A stretch of 64,000 bases of DNA from positions 248,001 to 312,000 of the forward strand of contig NZ_AP025509.1 of NCBI RefSeq assembly GCF_024347615.1, written 5' to 3'. A program made the translations under genes and the position numbers. The notes under the pieces were generated by a model, which worked only from the letters and a program-made list of their open reading frames with translations, did not search any database and was not told where the DNA came from. Below, in pieces: positions 32,243 through 41,607 of this stretch (position 1 is its first letter; each line of letters opens with the position of its first letter). Source of the DNA: Vibrio splendidus (GTDB taxonomy: Bacteria > Pseudomonadota > Gammaproteobacteria > Enterobacterales > Vibrionaceae).

Positions 32243-33091
32243 TTAGCTTTGCTTCTTTTCATTTCGAGCCAGCCAGATGAGCGGCAGTATGATCATCGCA
32301 GTGCCAATCGCCATTGCAATATCAGGCATTTCACCAAACCAGACCAACCCAACTCCCACCGCACCGAGTAAGCCGCTGTATTCAGCACTGGCGATTTTAT
32401 TGCTTTCTGCCGATCGGTAAGTGACGACACATATCGCTGCGTAGATGAGGATAAAGCCACTTGAACCTGCGGCAGTGATAAGTGGTGACCAATCCCATTC
32501 ACGGCCTTCCCAAATGGCGAGTCCAAGTGATGCCGGAACGCCTGCTAAATTGGTTAACAACAAGGTTTGTGCCACGGTTTGGTGCTTCGGGAGTTTACGG
32601 ATCAATAAGTTATTGCTGGCAATGGTTAACGCTACGATAAGCGCTGCAATGGCCGCCCAATCGATCTCTGTCGGGCGAATGATGACCAGAACGCCCATAA
32701 AGCCAAATATTCCAGCAGCAACTGAGTAGCGGCTGAGTTGTTCTTTGAAAAATACCAAGGCTAACGGCAGCATCATCAAAGGTGCGGCGTAGAAAATCGC
32801 GTTGGCGGTGGCCAATGGCATAGCATTGATGGCAAACACCATAAAGATCGCACCCAGTAACCATATGTGCGCGCGCAGGGCATGCCATTTCAGCCCATCG
32901 GTGAAGCTCTTTTTACTCACGCCAAAACAAAAAGGCAGAAGGATTAACACGGCAGTTAGCTGTCTGAAGAAGACAAATTGAAACACAGCAATGTCTTCGC
33001 CCAAGGTTTTAATTAAGGCATCAGAGAAAACCGCAATTAGATTACCGACAATGAGTAAACTCATTGCCATTCCAACAGACATTGAAGGCAT
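32243..33091 (-). CDS. DMT-superfamily (EamA) transporter
   Basis: A 282-residue inner-membrane protein of about ten helices, made of two EamA repeats. Typical stretches are FVFFRQLTAVLILLPF in the first repeat and SAEYSGLLGAVGVGLVWFGE in the second. EamA proteins export amino acids, purines or other metabolites; the substrate cannot be read from sequence. It is divergent from a LysR regulator, 139 bp away, which probably controls it. Confidence 0.85.
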   Translation of the reverse strand: MPSMSVGMAMSLLIVGNLIAVFSDALIKTLGEDIAVFQFVFFRQLTAVLILLPFCFGVSKKSFTDGLKWHALRAHIWLLGAIFMVFAINAMPLATANAIFYAAPLMMLPLALVFFKEQLSRYSVAAGIFGFMGVLVIIRPTEIDWAAIAALIVALTIASNNLLIRKLPKHQTVAQTLLLTNLAGVPASLGLAIWEGREWDWSPLITAAGSSGFILIYAAICVVTYRSAESNKIASAEYSGLLGAVGVGLVWFGEMPDIAMAIGTAMIILPLIWLARNEKKQS

Positions 33092-33230
33092 GATGAAGCT
33101 CCTATCATTGACTGACGCGTGTTCAGTGTGAGTTAAAGATAAAATGAAGAAGTGTGATGGCGTAATCTTAATGCATAAAATCGTTTCATATATAATGATA
33201 AAAATTCACTTAGTATGAGCTGAGCTAATA

Positions 33231-34130
33231 ATGAAATTACCACCTTTAAGAGCAATACAATGTTTCGAGTCGGTCGCTCGTTTTAATAGCTTTTCTCAGG
33301 CGGCTATAGCGCTTCATGTTACTCAAAGTGCGGTGAGTCATCAGGTTCGCTTGCTGGAGGAATACTTAGGTGAAACCTTGTTTGTGCGTCAGGGAAGGCG
33401 TTTATCGCTCACCCCGATAGGAGAGCGTTACTACGAAGAGGTGTCTCATTCATTGCAGAATATCGCGCAAGCCAGCTACCAAATCCGCGAGGGTGAAAGT
33501 GGGAAAATTCGGATTGCAATGTACAGTTCTTTGGCCGTTAAATGGTTGGTGCCTCGGCTCGAAAACTTACGCCAACAGCATCCAGAAATCGATTTAACGT
33601 TAAGTATGGTGGCCGATGAGCCAGAGTTCTCGGATCAAGTTGCCGACTGCTTTATCACGGCTAATCCGCCAAAGAAAAACTACGTTAGTGACTTCTTATA
33701 TAAAGAGCAGCTATATCCGTTTTGTAGCCAAAAGGTGTGGCAGAGAATCGAAGATAAACCTTTGCCAGAGGCACTATGGGATCAGCAGTTACTTTCAGTA
33801 AATTCAATCTTCAAGGAAGGCGGTGAGGCGAAAGACTGGGCTAAGTGGTGTGAACTCGGTGGTTTCAGCCTGCCAAAGGATGTGAAAATTAGCCCATTCA
33901 GCCACATGGTACTGGCCGCAGAGGCCGTGAAGTACCATCAAGGTATCGCGTTCCTGAACGACTACTTTCTTAATGACCAAGATCTTCAACAAAACTTAGT
34001 TCGTATCCCAATGCACGATTTACCGACTGGCGACAATATGTACTTTGTCTACAAAAATTCGAGAGCCAAGCAGTTTGAAATCAGAACGTTAGGCCATTGG
34101 CTCAAACAGCAATGTTTTGATTATGAGTAA
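33231..34130 (+). CDS. LysR-family transcriptional regulator
   Basis: This 299-residue regulator of the GcvA/AmpR-like subgroup has an N-terminal winged helix (LPPLRAIQCFESVARFNSFS, HVTQSAVSHQVRLLEEYLG) and a C-terminal periplasmic-binding-like effector domain (about 90-295). Divergent placement next to the DMT exporter is the classical LysR arrangement, implying effector-dependent control of that exporter and autorepression. Confidence 0.9.
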   Translation: MKLPPLRAIQCFESVARFNSFSQAAIALHVTQSAVSHQVRLLEEYLGETLFVRQGRRLSLTPIGERYYEEVSHSLQNIAQASYQIREGESGKIRIAMYSSLAVKWLVPRLENLRQQHPEIDLTLSMVADEPEFSDQVADCFITANPPKKNYVSDFLYKEQLYPFCSQKVWQRIEDKPLPEALWDQQLLSVNSIFKEGGEAKDWAKWCELGGFSLPKDVKISPFSHMVLAAEAVKYHQGIAFLNDYFLNDQDLQQNLVRIPMHDLPTGDNMYFVYKNSRAKQFEIRTLGHWLKQQCFDYE

Positions 34131-34174
34131 ACGGTGAAGCGTAACATTGAAAGAAACCGCTCACTCTCAGATAC

Positions 34175-34200
34175 ATGCGTGGTATCTAGATAACACGCAT
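34175..34200. terminator. Hairpin after the LysR gene
   Basis: ATGCGTG (34175-34181) pairs with CACGCAT (34194-34200), then ATATTTTAGG. A short T-containing tail follows on the plus strand. A weak terminator candidate for the LysR gene. Confidence 0.4.
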
Positions 34201-34305
34201 ATATTTTAGGGGCGTGAACTACGCTCTTATGTTCGTTGGAAACGCTTCAAGTGTCCTAACTCGATGTAAAAAGATTGTGAGGCAGGCTGCCATCAATGAG
34301 TCTGC

Positions 34306-34707
34306 TTAGACTTGTTCCCATTCTGGCGTTGAGGTGGATGAGAGTTTGTCTTCATTATCTGCAGCCATATGTTGCTGTCTGAGCAAACTTATCGTCAGGC
34401 TTATTGGCATCGGCTTATAAAAATAGAAGCCTTGGATATAGTCGACGCCCAGTTTAGACAAGATGTTCACTTGGGATTCGTACTCAACCCCTTCGACGAT
34501 CACTTGCATACCTAAGGTGCGGGACAACTGAAGCATGGACTCCAGCAAAGGGATACCAAGGCTTGATTCGTCGGAAATATTTTTCACAAACACGCGATCG
34601 ATTTTGAGAATGCTGAACGGGAATTGTCTCACAAAGTCTAAGCCCGCATAGCCTGTACCAAAATCATCAATCGCGACTCTTACGCCCATATTCGATAGTT
34701 TGGTTAG
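34306..34707 (-). pseudogene. 3'-terminal fragment of an EAL phosphodiesterase gene
   Basis: Only the last 127 codons and a few bases upstream remain, from GVRVAIDDFGTGYAGLDF to a distinct tail ending STPEWEQV. The first 340 bp (34368-34707) are duplicated in the complete EAL gene at 38490-38829. There is no N-terminus, membrane region or first half of the EAL domain, so this is not a working enzyme. It is best read as the original 3' end of the EAL gene, pushed aside when the glycan island inserted. Confidence 0.85.
34368..34707 (-). repeat. Island-flanking direct repeat, left copy (340 bp)
   Basis: This 340-bp stretch matches 38490-38829 at all but seven positions counted by eye (about 98%). 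All seven differences are synonymous in the EAL frame. Similarity stops abruptly at both ends. The two copies flank the AT-rich island in the same orientation. Confidence 0.9.
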
Positions 34708-34865
34708 ATAGACGCGTGATGTGCGAAGTACTCATTAATTCTAAGGAATGTGCTGAGGTTTCTTGAATATTTTAAGCTCTGTTCCATACTTGTAGATATT
34801 CAACATCAAACGTTTAATCACTAGATGAATTCCGATAATAAAAATTCATAACTTCAAGGATGTAT

Positions 34866-36353
34866 ATGAACATTACTTCTGTTTTGCCTAACGTGAAGTT
34901 ATCGGATGTTGTTTTTTATGTGTTAATAATATCCACTATATTACCAGTATGGTTATATGAATTCCCAGCGATGATTGATTTTCCTCAACATATAGCCCAG
35001 CTCTCAGCTTTAAAATCGCTCGTTTCTGGTAATGAATTCTATGGTGATTTATATGAAATAAATTGGTTTACTCCTTATATTATAACCAATCTATTTTTGT
35101 TGTTTTTTACTTTGATTACATCTCCTGTCATTGCTCTTAAGATAGGTATTACATTTTACTTATTATCCATCCCTCTATTTACTGGACTAATTGCTAAGGA
35201 AATAGGAAAACAGAAAGATATTAGGATTTTAACAATACCATTTCTTTATTGTCTTCCATTTAATTGGGGATTTATACCATTTTTAATAGCTGTTGGTTTT
35301 AGTGTAATGTGGTTGTACTATTTTATAGTCTGCGATAACAATCCTAACAGTTTAATTAATGTTATTTTTTCATTTTTTATTATTTATTCTCATGCAATAG
35401 CATGGGGTCTAATCATGGTGTATATATTTTTCATTTGCTTTAAAGACGGGTTTAACTTATATCTAGCTAAAGGGATTTTAAAGATATCATCCCCTCTAAT
35501 ATTCATTATAATCTGGTTGATTTCATTGAAAAGTAATGCAAGTTTAAATATGGATGAAGAACTTTTTACATACCATTCTGTCATGTATAGATTTTTTAGC
35601 TTAATCGGCGCTAATCTCATGGGGAATGATAAATTTTTTGGATTTATTAAATTCTGCATTATCTACTATCTAATAAGAGAGTGTTTTGTCTTTAAGTTGA
35701 AAGGAAATATTTATGCTAAATTATCCTGTTTGTCTGTTATTATATTTTTAATTTTACCGAATAGATTGGTGTCAACGGGGTTCTTCTCAGATAGATTATT
35801 GATACTGCTACCTGTTTTTTTTGCCCTCTCTATATCTGAAATAAAATCTAAAGGAAAACTTTACTTATTGACGTCTATTGCTGTTGCTCTAAGTGTAATA
35901 CCAAGAGTTAATCGTGTTATTGAGAGTAACGAAAACTTAAATGTGGTTTATAAGTTTGAAGAGTTTATTGATGAGAGGGCGAGATTAATATTTTTATCCA
36001 ATAATAATGACTATTCATCAAGTGACTATAAAATTCTTCCTGAGCCATATTTTTTGTGGATCCCTCAGATGTTAGTGGTTAAAAAAGAGTTAGAGATAGA
36101 CTTCAACTTTGCATACTTTCACCCTGAAATGGTTCGATTTTCTAATGAGGTTGATAACAATGTTAAAAATTTTTCATCCAGAACAAGGTATGATTATCCT
36201 GAAGTAAAATGGGAAAATTATACATATTACGACTATGTTTTAATTAGAGACTGTTCATTCTTAGAGAATGAAATATCGAGGGAAATTCCTAAAGGAAGCT
36301 TTGTTATCGGTAAGACAATAGGTTGTTGGACTCTTTTAATAAGGAATGTTTAA
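34866..36353 (+). CDS. Polytopic membrane protein, GT-C/Gtr-like
   Basis: A 495-residue inner-membrane protein of about ten to twelve helices followed by a soluble C-terminal region (about 370-495). An acidic DFPQHIAQLSAL loop after the first helix (EFPAMIDFPQHIA) resembles the catalytic D-containing first loop of GT-C glycosyltransferases that use polyprenyl-phosphate sugars. No overall family is recognised. ATG 34866 is 5 bp after AAGG; the ATG at 34860 is too close. Position in a cluster with a GT2 synthase and an SMR-like flippase suggests it transfers the sugar to a surface glycan in the periplasm. Confidence 0.65.
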   Translation: MNITSVLPNVKLSDVVFYVLIISTILPVWLYEFPAMIDFPQHIAQLSALKSLVSGNEFYGDLYEINWFTPYIITNLFLLFFTLITSPVIALKIGITFYLLSIPLFTGLIAKEIGKQKDIRILTIPFLYCLPFNWGFIPFLIAVGFSVMWLYYFIVCDNNPNSLINVIFSFFIIYSHAIAWGLIMVYIFFICFKDGFNLYLAKGILKISSPLIFIIIWLISLKSNASLNMDEELFTYHSVMYRFFSLIGANLMGNDKFFGFIKFCIIYYLIRECFVFKLKGNIYAKLSCLSVIIFLILPNRLVSTGFFSDRLLILLPVFFALSISEIKSKGKLYLLTSIAVALSVIPRVNRVIESNENLNVVYKFEEFIDERARLIFLSNNNDYSSSDYKILPEPYFLWIPQMLVVKKELEIDFNFAYFHPEMVRFSNEVDNNVKNFSSRTRYDYPEVKWENYTYYDYVLIRDCSFLENEISREIPKGSFVIGKTIGCWTLLIRNV

Positions 36354-37114
36354 TGCATAGTTACGACGATGTTTTTTATGAATATATAAATATTGGTTCT
36401 GTTAAATCGGCAAGAGTTGTCATTCCTTATATTTCCGAATTTATAAATGTTAGCAGCGTGCTTGATGTTGGTTGTGGGCAAGGAGCTTGGCTAAGTATCT
36501 GGGAAGACCAAGATGATATTGAAGTTGTTGGCTTGGATGGAGGCTATGTCAATAGTGAAAGGCTGATGATTGATGAGAGAAATTTTTTTTCAATTGATGT
36601 TTCTGAAAAATTTGATCTTAATAAGAGGTTTTCACTGTGTCAGTGCCTTGAAGTTGCGGAACATATTAAAGAGGAATATTCGGATACGCTAATTAAAAAC
36701 TTATGCATACATTCAGATGTTGTATTTTTTTCTGCCGCTTCTTCTGGGCAAGGTGGAGAAAATCATGTGAATGAAAAACCATATTCTTACTGGAAAAATA
36801 AGTTCCATAGTAATGGTTATGATATGTTTGATCCGATTAGGCCAAGGTTGGTTAAACATAATGAAGTCGAGGTATGGTATAAAAATAATATATTTATATT
36901 TGTAAAGAAGGGAACGAAATACAGTGATATGCTATCCGATTTTAAAGTAGAGTCAGATCATGACATTAAAGATTATGCATCACTAACAAATAGATCTATT
37001 AAGTTTGTTATAAGACTCCTTCCGGTTAGAATTATGACATTTATAGCAATTTTAAAAAAACATATATTTGTAATGATTTATAAAATAAAAAGGCATCTAA
37101 ATGTCTCATATTAA
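36353..37114 (+). CDS. SAM-dependent methyltransferase
   Basis: A 253-residue class I methyltransferase-like protein: SVLDVGCGQGAWLSIWED (motif I), VVGLDGGYV (motif II acidic) and SLCQCLEVAEHI (motif IV region). A hydrophobic C-terminal segment (about 225-245) may associate with the membrane. ATG 36353 overlaps the previous stop by 1 bp behind AAGGAATG. In this cluster it probably methylates the sugar being transferred. Confidence 0.8.
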   Translation: MHSYDDVFYEYINIGSVKSARVVIPYISEFINVSSVLDVGCGQGAWLSIWEDQDDIEVVGLDGGYVNSERLMIDERNFFSIDVSEKFDLNKRFSLCQCLEVAEHIKEEYSDTLIKNLCIHSDVVFFSAASSGQGGENHVNEKPYSYWKNKFHSNGYDMFDPIRPRLVKHNEVEVWYKNNIFIFVKKGTKYSDMLSDFKVESDHDIKDYASLTNRSIKFVIRLLPVRIMTFIAILKKHIFVMIYKIKRHLNVSY

Positions 37115-37436
37115 TTTAATTGTTGTATTAACCAGTGTGGCTTTTGCATCATTAGGACAGCTATTTCTAAAAATTGGCGCAATAAATATAAATTTTACGA
37201 AGTGCTTTCTCAATGTTTGGTTAAGTTGTGGGATAATATGTTATGTTGTTGGCGCTATACTTTGGATTTATGCTTTATCACAAGAAGACCTAATAAAGGT
37301 ATTTCCTTTTACTGCGCTTACGTTCTTTATAACTTATTTCTTTGGTTACTTTGTTTTAGGCGAAAGTGTCAATAAGTACGATATTTTTGGTTTAATATTA
37401 ATAATAAGTGGGTTGCTCATTATAGTTAATAACTAG
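37101..37436 (+). CDS. Small EamA/SMR-like membrane protein, probable lipid-sugar flippase
   Basis: A 111-residue protein with four transmembrane helices and EamA/SMR character (VAFASLGQLFLKIGA, then FPFTALTFFITYFFGYFVLG and a last ISGLLIIV helix). ArnE/GtrA-type proteins of this size flip undecaprenyl-phosphate sugars to the periplasm. It overlaps the methyltransferase gene by 14 bp and precedes the GT2 synthase by 12 bp. Confidence 0.72.
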   Translation: MSHINLIVVLTSVAFASLGQLFLKIGAININFTKCFLNVWLSCGIICYVVGAILWIYALSQEDLIKVFPFTALTFFITYFFGYFVLGESVNKYDIFGLILIISGLLIIVNN

Positions 37437-37448
37437 AGGTGAAAGGTT

Positions 37449-38390
37449 TTGTTGATTCCTAAATTATGTATCGTGATTCCTTGTTATAATGAAGAGGATA
37501 TATTTAGTTACACATTAAATTGTGTTAGTGATTTAATGTTGGAACTGATTGAATCCCAGATGATTTCTACTTCAAGTTATATCTTATTTGTAGATGATGG
37601 AAGTAGAGATAGAACTTGGGAGTTAATACTAGAAGCAAGTAAAGATGATTTCTTGGTGAAAGGAATTAAATTGGCAAGTAACGTCGGGCACCAAAAAGCA
37701 CTTTTTGCAGGGCTGTCATACATAGATGGTGATATTTCAGTGACCCTAGATGCTGATCTTCAAGATGATATTTACATAATTAGATCTATGTTAGAAAGTT
37801 ATCGACAAGGTATTGATGTCGTATTCGGTGTGCGAAGCTCTCGAGACTCAGATCGGTGGCTTAAGAAGACCTCTGCAAGATTGTTTTATAAATTTATCTC
37901 ATTTTTAAGAATTCATCATATTGAAAATCATGCGGACTTTCGTTTGATGTCGCGCAAGGTCACTAGTGCGTTACTGGAACATCGAGAATCTAATCTATAT
38001 TTACGAGGACTCATTCGTCAGATTGGCTTTAGTTCGAGCGTCGTAAAATACGTAAGAAATGAACGTAGTCTTGGTAAAAGTAAGTATTCATTAAAGAAAA
38101 TGATCTCTTTAGCACTTGATGCTATAACCTCTCATTCAATTGTACCTTTACGTGTAATTACGTGCCTGGGGCTTGTTATTTCTTTTTTTTCTTTTATTGC
38201 AGGCATAAACTCTCTCTATATTAAATTTACAGGTGAAGCTATTGATGGTTGGACATCTTTGATCACTTCTATTTATTTTCTTGGGGGGGTTCAGTTAATG
38301 AGTTTAGGTGTGATAGGAGAGTATGTAGGGCGAACCTATATTGAATCAAAAAAAAGACCTGGTTTCTTCATTGATAAAGAAACCGGCTGA
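37449..38390 (+). CDS. Polyprenyl-phosphate glycosyltransferase, GtrB/ArnC-like GT2
   Basis: This 313-residue family 2 glycosyltransferase has a cytoplasmic domain (1-230) with VIPCYNEEDIF, FVDDGSRDRTWE and the DXD-type LDADLQDD. Two C-terminal transmembrane helices follow (about 238-262 and 275-297). This is the architecture of GtrB, ArnC and DPM1-like enzymes that make undecaprenyl-phosphate sugars from nucleotide sugars. The start is TTG 37449 or the TTG after it, behind GAGGTGAAAGG. It supplies the donor for the cluster's membrane transferase. Confidence 0.88.
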   Translation: MLIPKLCIVIPCYNEEDIFSYTLNCVSDLMLELIESQMISTSSYILFVDDGSRDRTWELILEASKDDFLVKGIKLASNVGHQKALFAGLSYIDGDISVTLDADLQDDIYIIRSMLESYRQGIDVVFGVRSSRDSDRWLKKTSARLFYKFISFLRIHHIENHADFRLMSRKVTSALLEHRESNLYLRGLIRQIGFSSSVVKYVRNERSLGKSKYSLKKMISLALDAITSHSIVPLRVITCLGLVISFFSFIAGINSLYIKFTGEAIDGWTSLITSIYFLGGVQLMSLGVIGEYVGRTYIESKKRPGFFIDKETG

Positions 38391-38475
38391 GTTTGGATTA
38401 CATGTTGTTTATTAAGCAAGCGTTTAGGTTTCTTGTGTGATGTTTGGGCTTTATAGTGGAGTCATTAGACTATAA

Positions 38476-40041
38476 CTAATTTTCGTGCTTATGTTGCTGT
38501 CTGAGCAAACTTATCGTCAGGCTTATTGGCATCGGTTTATAAAAATAGAAGCCTTGGATATAGTCGACGCCCAGTTTAGACAAGATGTTCACTTGGGATT
38601 CGTACTCAACCCCTTCGACGATGACTTGCATACCTAAGGTGCGGGACAACTGAAGCATGGACTCCAGCAAAGGGATACCAAGGCTTGATTCGTCGGATAT
38701 GTTTTTCACAAACACGCGATCGATTTTGAGAATGCTGAACGGGAATTGTCTCACAAAGTCTAGGCCCGCATAGCCCGTACCAAAATCATCAATCGCAACT
38801 CTTACGCCCATATTCGATAGTTTGGTTAGGTTGCCTCTGATTTTGACCATGTCGGCATCAGAACATTCACCATCTTCGGTTACTTCGAAAACCACCTGCT
38901 TGAGAATCTCAGGGTGTCTTTTAAAGATGCTGATCACCTTGTTAGAGAAGTTACTATTGGACACAACGTTGCGGCTGATGTTGACGCTGATGTACTTTGA
39001 TTCGAACACGTCTTGATTGCTTTTCAACGTCACTAATACTTTGCGCAGCACGAAGTAGGTGAGCTCCTCAATCAAGCCTAAGCTTTCTGCCAGAGGAATG
39101 AAGATAGCAGGGGATACATTACCTTCAATAGGGTCATTCCACCTGAGCAGCGACTCGCAGCCTACAATTTCAGTTGTGTTTTGGTTGACGATAGGCTGCA
39201 TGTGAACATGTAAGTGTTTGTTTTTGAGTGCGCTAGACAGTGAGTATTCTAAGCTACGCTGGCTTTGCTTCTTATGTTTGATGGAAAGGATAATAATGGT
39301 GGTGATTCCGGCCATCAGAAAGCCAAACCACAAATAGTTCAACAGGAAGTTCCAATAATACTGATAGCCAATGTATGACGTGATGGTCAGCGGGTAAGCG
39401 TTCGATTGTATTCGTACTTTGGCAATAGACGGTGCTGTATCAGAAGGGTGAATATCTTTTTTAATCACCTCAACTTTGGCCTGAATTCCGTGCTTGCTCA
39501 GGTTTGTTTCTACAATGTCATAGATGAAATGTGGTGGGATCATCAGGCTCACTCCGGCATCTTCTTTGTTCGAGAAAATGAGCATGATGGACTGAACTTG
39601 CGTGATGGCCGAGTTGGAATACGACAAGGTTGTTAAGTTCAGGGCGTCATTGAGTCTTTGTCTGATGGTGCTGTACAGGCGAAATGAGACTTCGCCATCG
39701 GTGGTCGAGCAGTAAAAACGATCGTCTTTATTGAATACCGCCGCTTCTTTTACCCAATCGGCATCAAAAACGTTTTGGCGAAGTTGCCTAACCATCGAGT
39801 CGCAAGTGTGGTCCGGTGTGATGCTTGATAGAAAAAGGTCAAACCTTGATTGAATGCTCTCAAGCCTTGTTTCGACAAGCCTCGATGTGTCTTCCGTTAA
39901 ATTCTGGTAGTGAGACGGTGTAAAAGGGATAAGCAATGCCATAGAAAAAAAGAAAGAAATGGCAAAGTAGAACGAAGTCTTGGCAAAATGTTGGTACTTG
40001 ATATCCATAGTTGGAGAAGCGTTACCGGTTTGGGTGAGCAT
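38476..40041 (-). CDS. Cyclic-di-GMP phosphodiesterase with CSS and EAL domains
   Basis: A 521-residue inner-membrane enzyme. A transmembrane helix (about 25-45), a periplasmic CSS-motif domain with cysteines in DHTCDSMVRQ and DRFYCSTTDG, and a second helix (about 232-252) precede the EAL domain (about 275-515). Catalytic residues look complete: ESLLRW (ESL variant of EAL), SVNISR, EVTEDGE, AIDDFGTGYA, LKIDRVF and VEGVE. CSS-EAL proteins are redox-controlled through periplasmic DsbA. Its last 340 bp of coding sequence recur at 34368-34707, and it ends in a short tail (HKHEN). Confidence 0.9.
   Translation of the reverse strand: MLTQTGNASPTMDIKYQHFAKTSFYFAISFFFSMALLIPFTPSHYQNLTEDTSRLVETRLESIQSRFDLFLSSITPDHTCDSMVRQLRQNVFDADWVKEAAVFNKDDRFYCSTTDGEVSFRLYSTIRQRLNDALNLTTLSYSNSAITQVQSIMLIFSNKEDAGVSLMIPPHFIYDIVETNLSKHGIQAKVEVIKKDIHPSDTAPSIAKVRIQSNAYPLTITSYIGYQYYWNFLLNYLWFGFLMAGITTIIILSIKHKKQSQRSLEYSLSSALKNKHLHVHMQPIVNQNTTEIVGCESLLRWNDPIEGNVSPAIFIPLAESLGLIEELTYFVLRKVLVTLKSNQDVFESKYISVNISRNVVSNSNFSNKVISIFKRHPEILKQVVFEVTEDGECSDADMVKIRGNLTKLSNMGVRVAIDDFGTGYAGLDFVRQFPFSILKIDRVFVKNISDESSLGIPLLESMLQLSRTLGMQVIVEGVEYESQVNILSKLGVDYIQGFYFYKPMPISLTISLLRQQHKHEN
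38490..38829 (-). repeat. Island-flanking direct repeat, right copy (340 bp)
   Basis: This is the counterpart of 34368-34707, about 98% identical, with only synonymous differences. It lies inside the intact EAL gene and supplies its 3' end up to the new stop region. Confidence 0.9.
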
Positions 40042-40305
40042 TCAAGTTAATTTATAAATTTAATGATAGCGATGCAAGGCAATGCATAAATAGTGTGAAT
40101 GTGCGCACGTGTTATTTATTGAAATAGAGTATTTTATCGTCTTACTATAAAAATCAGAACGTTAGATATGCTTCCAAGGTTGAGTGTGTCGTTTTTTTGT
40201 TCAGTACTTTTGCGTTTTTTGATGAAGCGGATTGTTGCCGGTTTTTTATCATCAAATTGAAAACTGTAATTTTTGAAATAATGCGAGTGAGTGGATTTGA
40301 GCGTA

Positions 40306-40968
40306 ATGATAAAAAATATGATTTGGATGTTGCTGCGTGTTTTGATCGCCTATTTGTTGATAGGTCCTACTTACGCGATCCTTATTTTGTCTAATACAGC
40401 AACACCTGTCTTTTTAGATACTAAGGTTGAGGTTTTAGCCTGGATCTCTTGTTTCCTTCTTGTGATTGGTTATGTACTGATTAGATTTTCTAAAACGAGG
40501 TACATGGGAAAATTATTATCGCTTAGTGTATTGGGGGCGGTAGTGTTAATCATGTATGTCGATGAGCGTTATCGGATTTTTGGAGTCAGCGTTAACGCTT
40601 GGAGCTTATTTTTAGCCGTTCTATATTTGACTATGCTTTTGTATTTCATTTTTCCAGTTAAGCAATTTAAGCCTTTACTGAGCTTAGTTCCTGTCGCTGG
40701 GGTATCTTGGTTTTTAGTTTGGACTTTCGTGGGTCCAATAAGCTTACCGTATGAGTTGATTAGCAATAAAACAACAATTTCAATAGCGAACTATCAAAAG
40801 GTAATCGACTTGCTACCTGAGTTGTACCTAGATGGTTTCCAGTCAGGTTTATTTTCCATGCTTCTTGTTCTGTGGTTATATGCTTTCATAATCTTGTGTC
40901 ATAACCCTAAACGCAGTTATCAACAATTGGCGTCTCATGTCGTTAAGATTCGTAACGCTTGGTATTAA
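40306..40968 (+). CDS. Polytopic membrane protein of unknown function
   Basis: A protein of about 220 residues with six predicted helices (first at MIWMLLRVLIAYLLIGPTYA, last at FSMLLVLWLYAFIIL) and short loops. No family is recognised. ATG 40306 follows GAGCGTA; a GTG at 40291 would add five residues. It is followed 39 bp later by an LprI-family gene; the two may be cotranscribed. The 264 bp upstream, back to the EAL gene start, are AT-rich with no recognised element. Confidence 0.6.
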   Translation: MIKNMIWMLLRVLIAYLLIGPTYAILILSNTATPVFLDTKVEVLAWISCFLLVIGYVLIRFSKTRYMGKLLSLSVLGAVVLIMYVDERYRIFGVSVNAWSLFLAVLYLTMLLYFIFPVKQFKPLLSLVPVAGVSWFLVWTFVGPISLPYELISNKTTISIANYQKVIDLLPELYLDGFQSGLFSMLLVLWLYAFIILCHNPKRSYQQLASHVVKIRNAWY

Positions 40969-41007
40969 TAGGGCGCATACACGTGCTTTTGAATTAGGGG
41001 AACAATA

Positions 41008-41430
41008 ATGAAAAAGGTTTTAACGGTCGTGTTATTAACGTGTTTACCTTTGCTAGCATCAGCATCCGATGATGCTATCGATTGCGAGAATGCTATGAAC
41101 ACGCTAGAGATCAATCAGTGTGCGGCAATTGAGTTGGAATCTGCACAAGCGGAACTGGATAAATACCTTGCAGCCAGCTTTGAGCACAATGCTTATGATG
41201 CTGAGCTGGTAGCGTCAATTAAGAAAGCTCAGGAGAGCTGGCAGGCGTACATGACAGCACACTGCGACTCTGTTTACACCCAATGGCGTGATGGTTCCAT
41301 TCGAGGGATTATGGCGCTTTCCTGCAAGACGACGTTAACCAAGCAGCGTACGCATGAAGTGTGGGCAAATTTCTTAACCTACATGGACAGCACTCCACCA
41401 GTTTTGCCAGAGCCTAAATTAGCGCCGTAG
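41008..41430 (+). CDS. LprI-family (DUF1311) exported protein
   Basis: A 140-residue secreted protein: a signal peptide (MKKVLTVVLLTCLPLLASA), then the lysozyme-inhibitor LprI-like domain with DCENAMNTLEINQCAAIE, QESWQAYMTAHCDSVY and GIMALSCK. Four cysteines in the domain probably form two disulfides in the periplasm. Family members bind or inhibit lysozyme in some bacteria; here that is only family inference. ATG 41008 follows AGGGGAACAATA. Confidence 0.8.
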   Translation: MKKVLTVVLLTCLPLLASASDDAIDCENAMNTLEINQCAAIELESAQAELDKYLAASFEHNAYDAELVASIKKAQESWQAYMTAHCDSVYTQWRDGSIRGIMALSCKTTLTKQRTHEVWANFLTYMDSTPPVLPEPKLAP

Positions 41431-41607
41431 GCAGATTTGAAATGCGTACAGGACTGTGCTCCTGCTTCAACCTTTGGCGTGCTAATAAGAAAGCGATAGG
41501 GGATTGTCTTACTCTGTCGTTCTTAGTTCTTAGTTCTTAGTCTCTAGTTTGAAGTATTAAAGCTTGAAGCGTTACAGTTTGAAGTATTACCTAGCAAGGA
41601 TTCTATT

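Larger units (their letters stand above)
34708..38489 (+). mobile_element. AT-rich surface-glycan modification island
   Basis: A 3.8-kb segment of markedly low G+C lies between two direct copies of an EAL gene's 3' part. It holds four overlapping or closely spaced plus-strand genes for a glycan-modification pathway. It carries no integrase, so mobility would need recombination between the repeats or help in trans. Confidence 0.75.

Noticed and set aside
34708-38489. Composite transposon explanation for the glycan island
   Set aside because: No transposase or terminal inverted repeats were found; the flanking repeats are coding sequence of an EAL gene.
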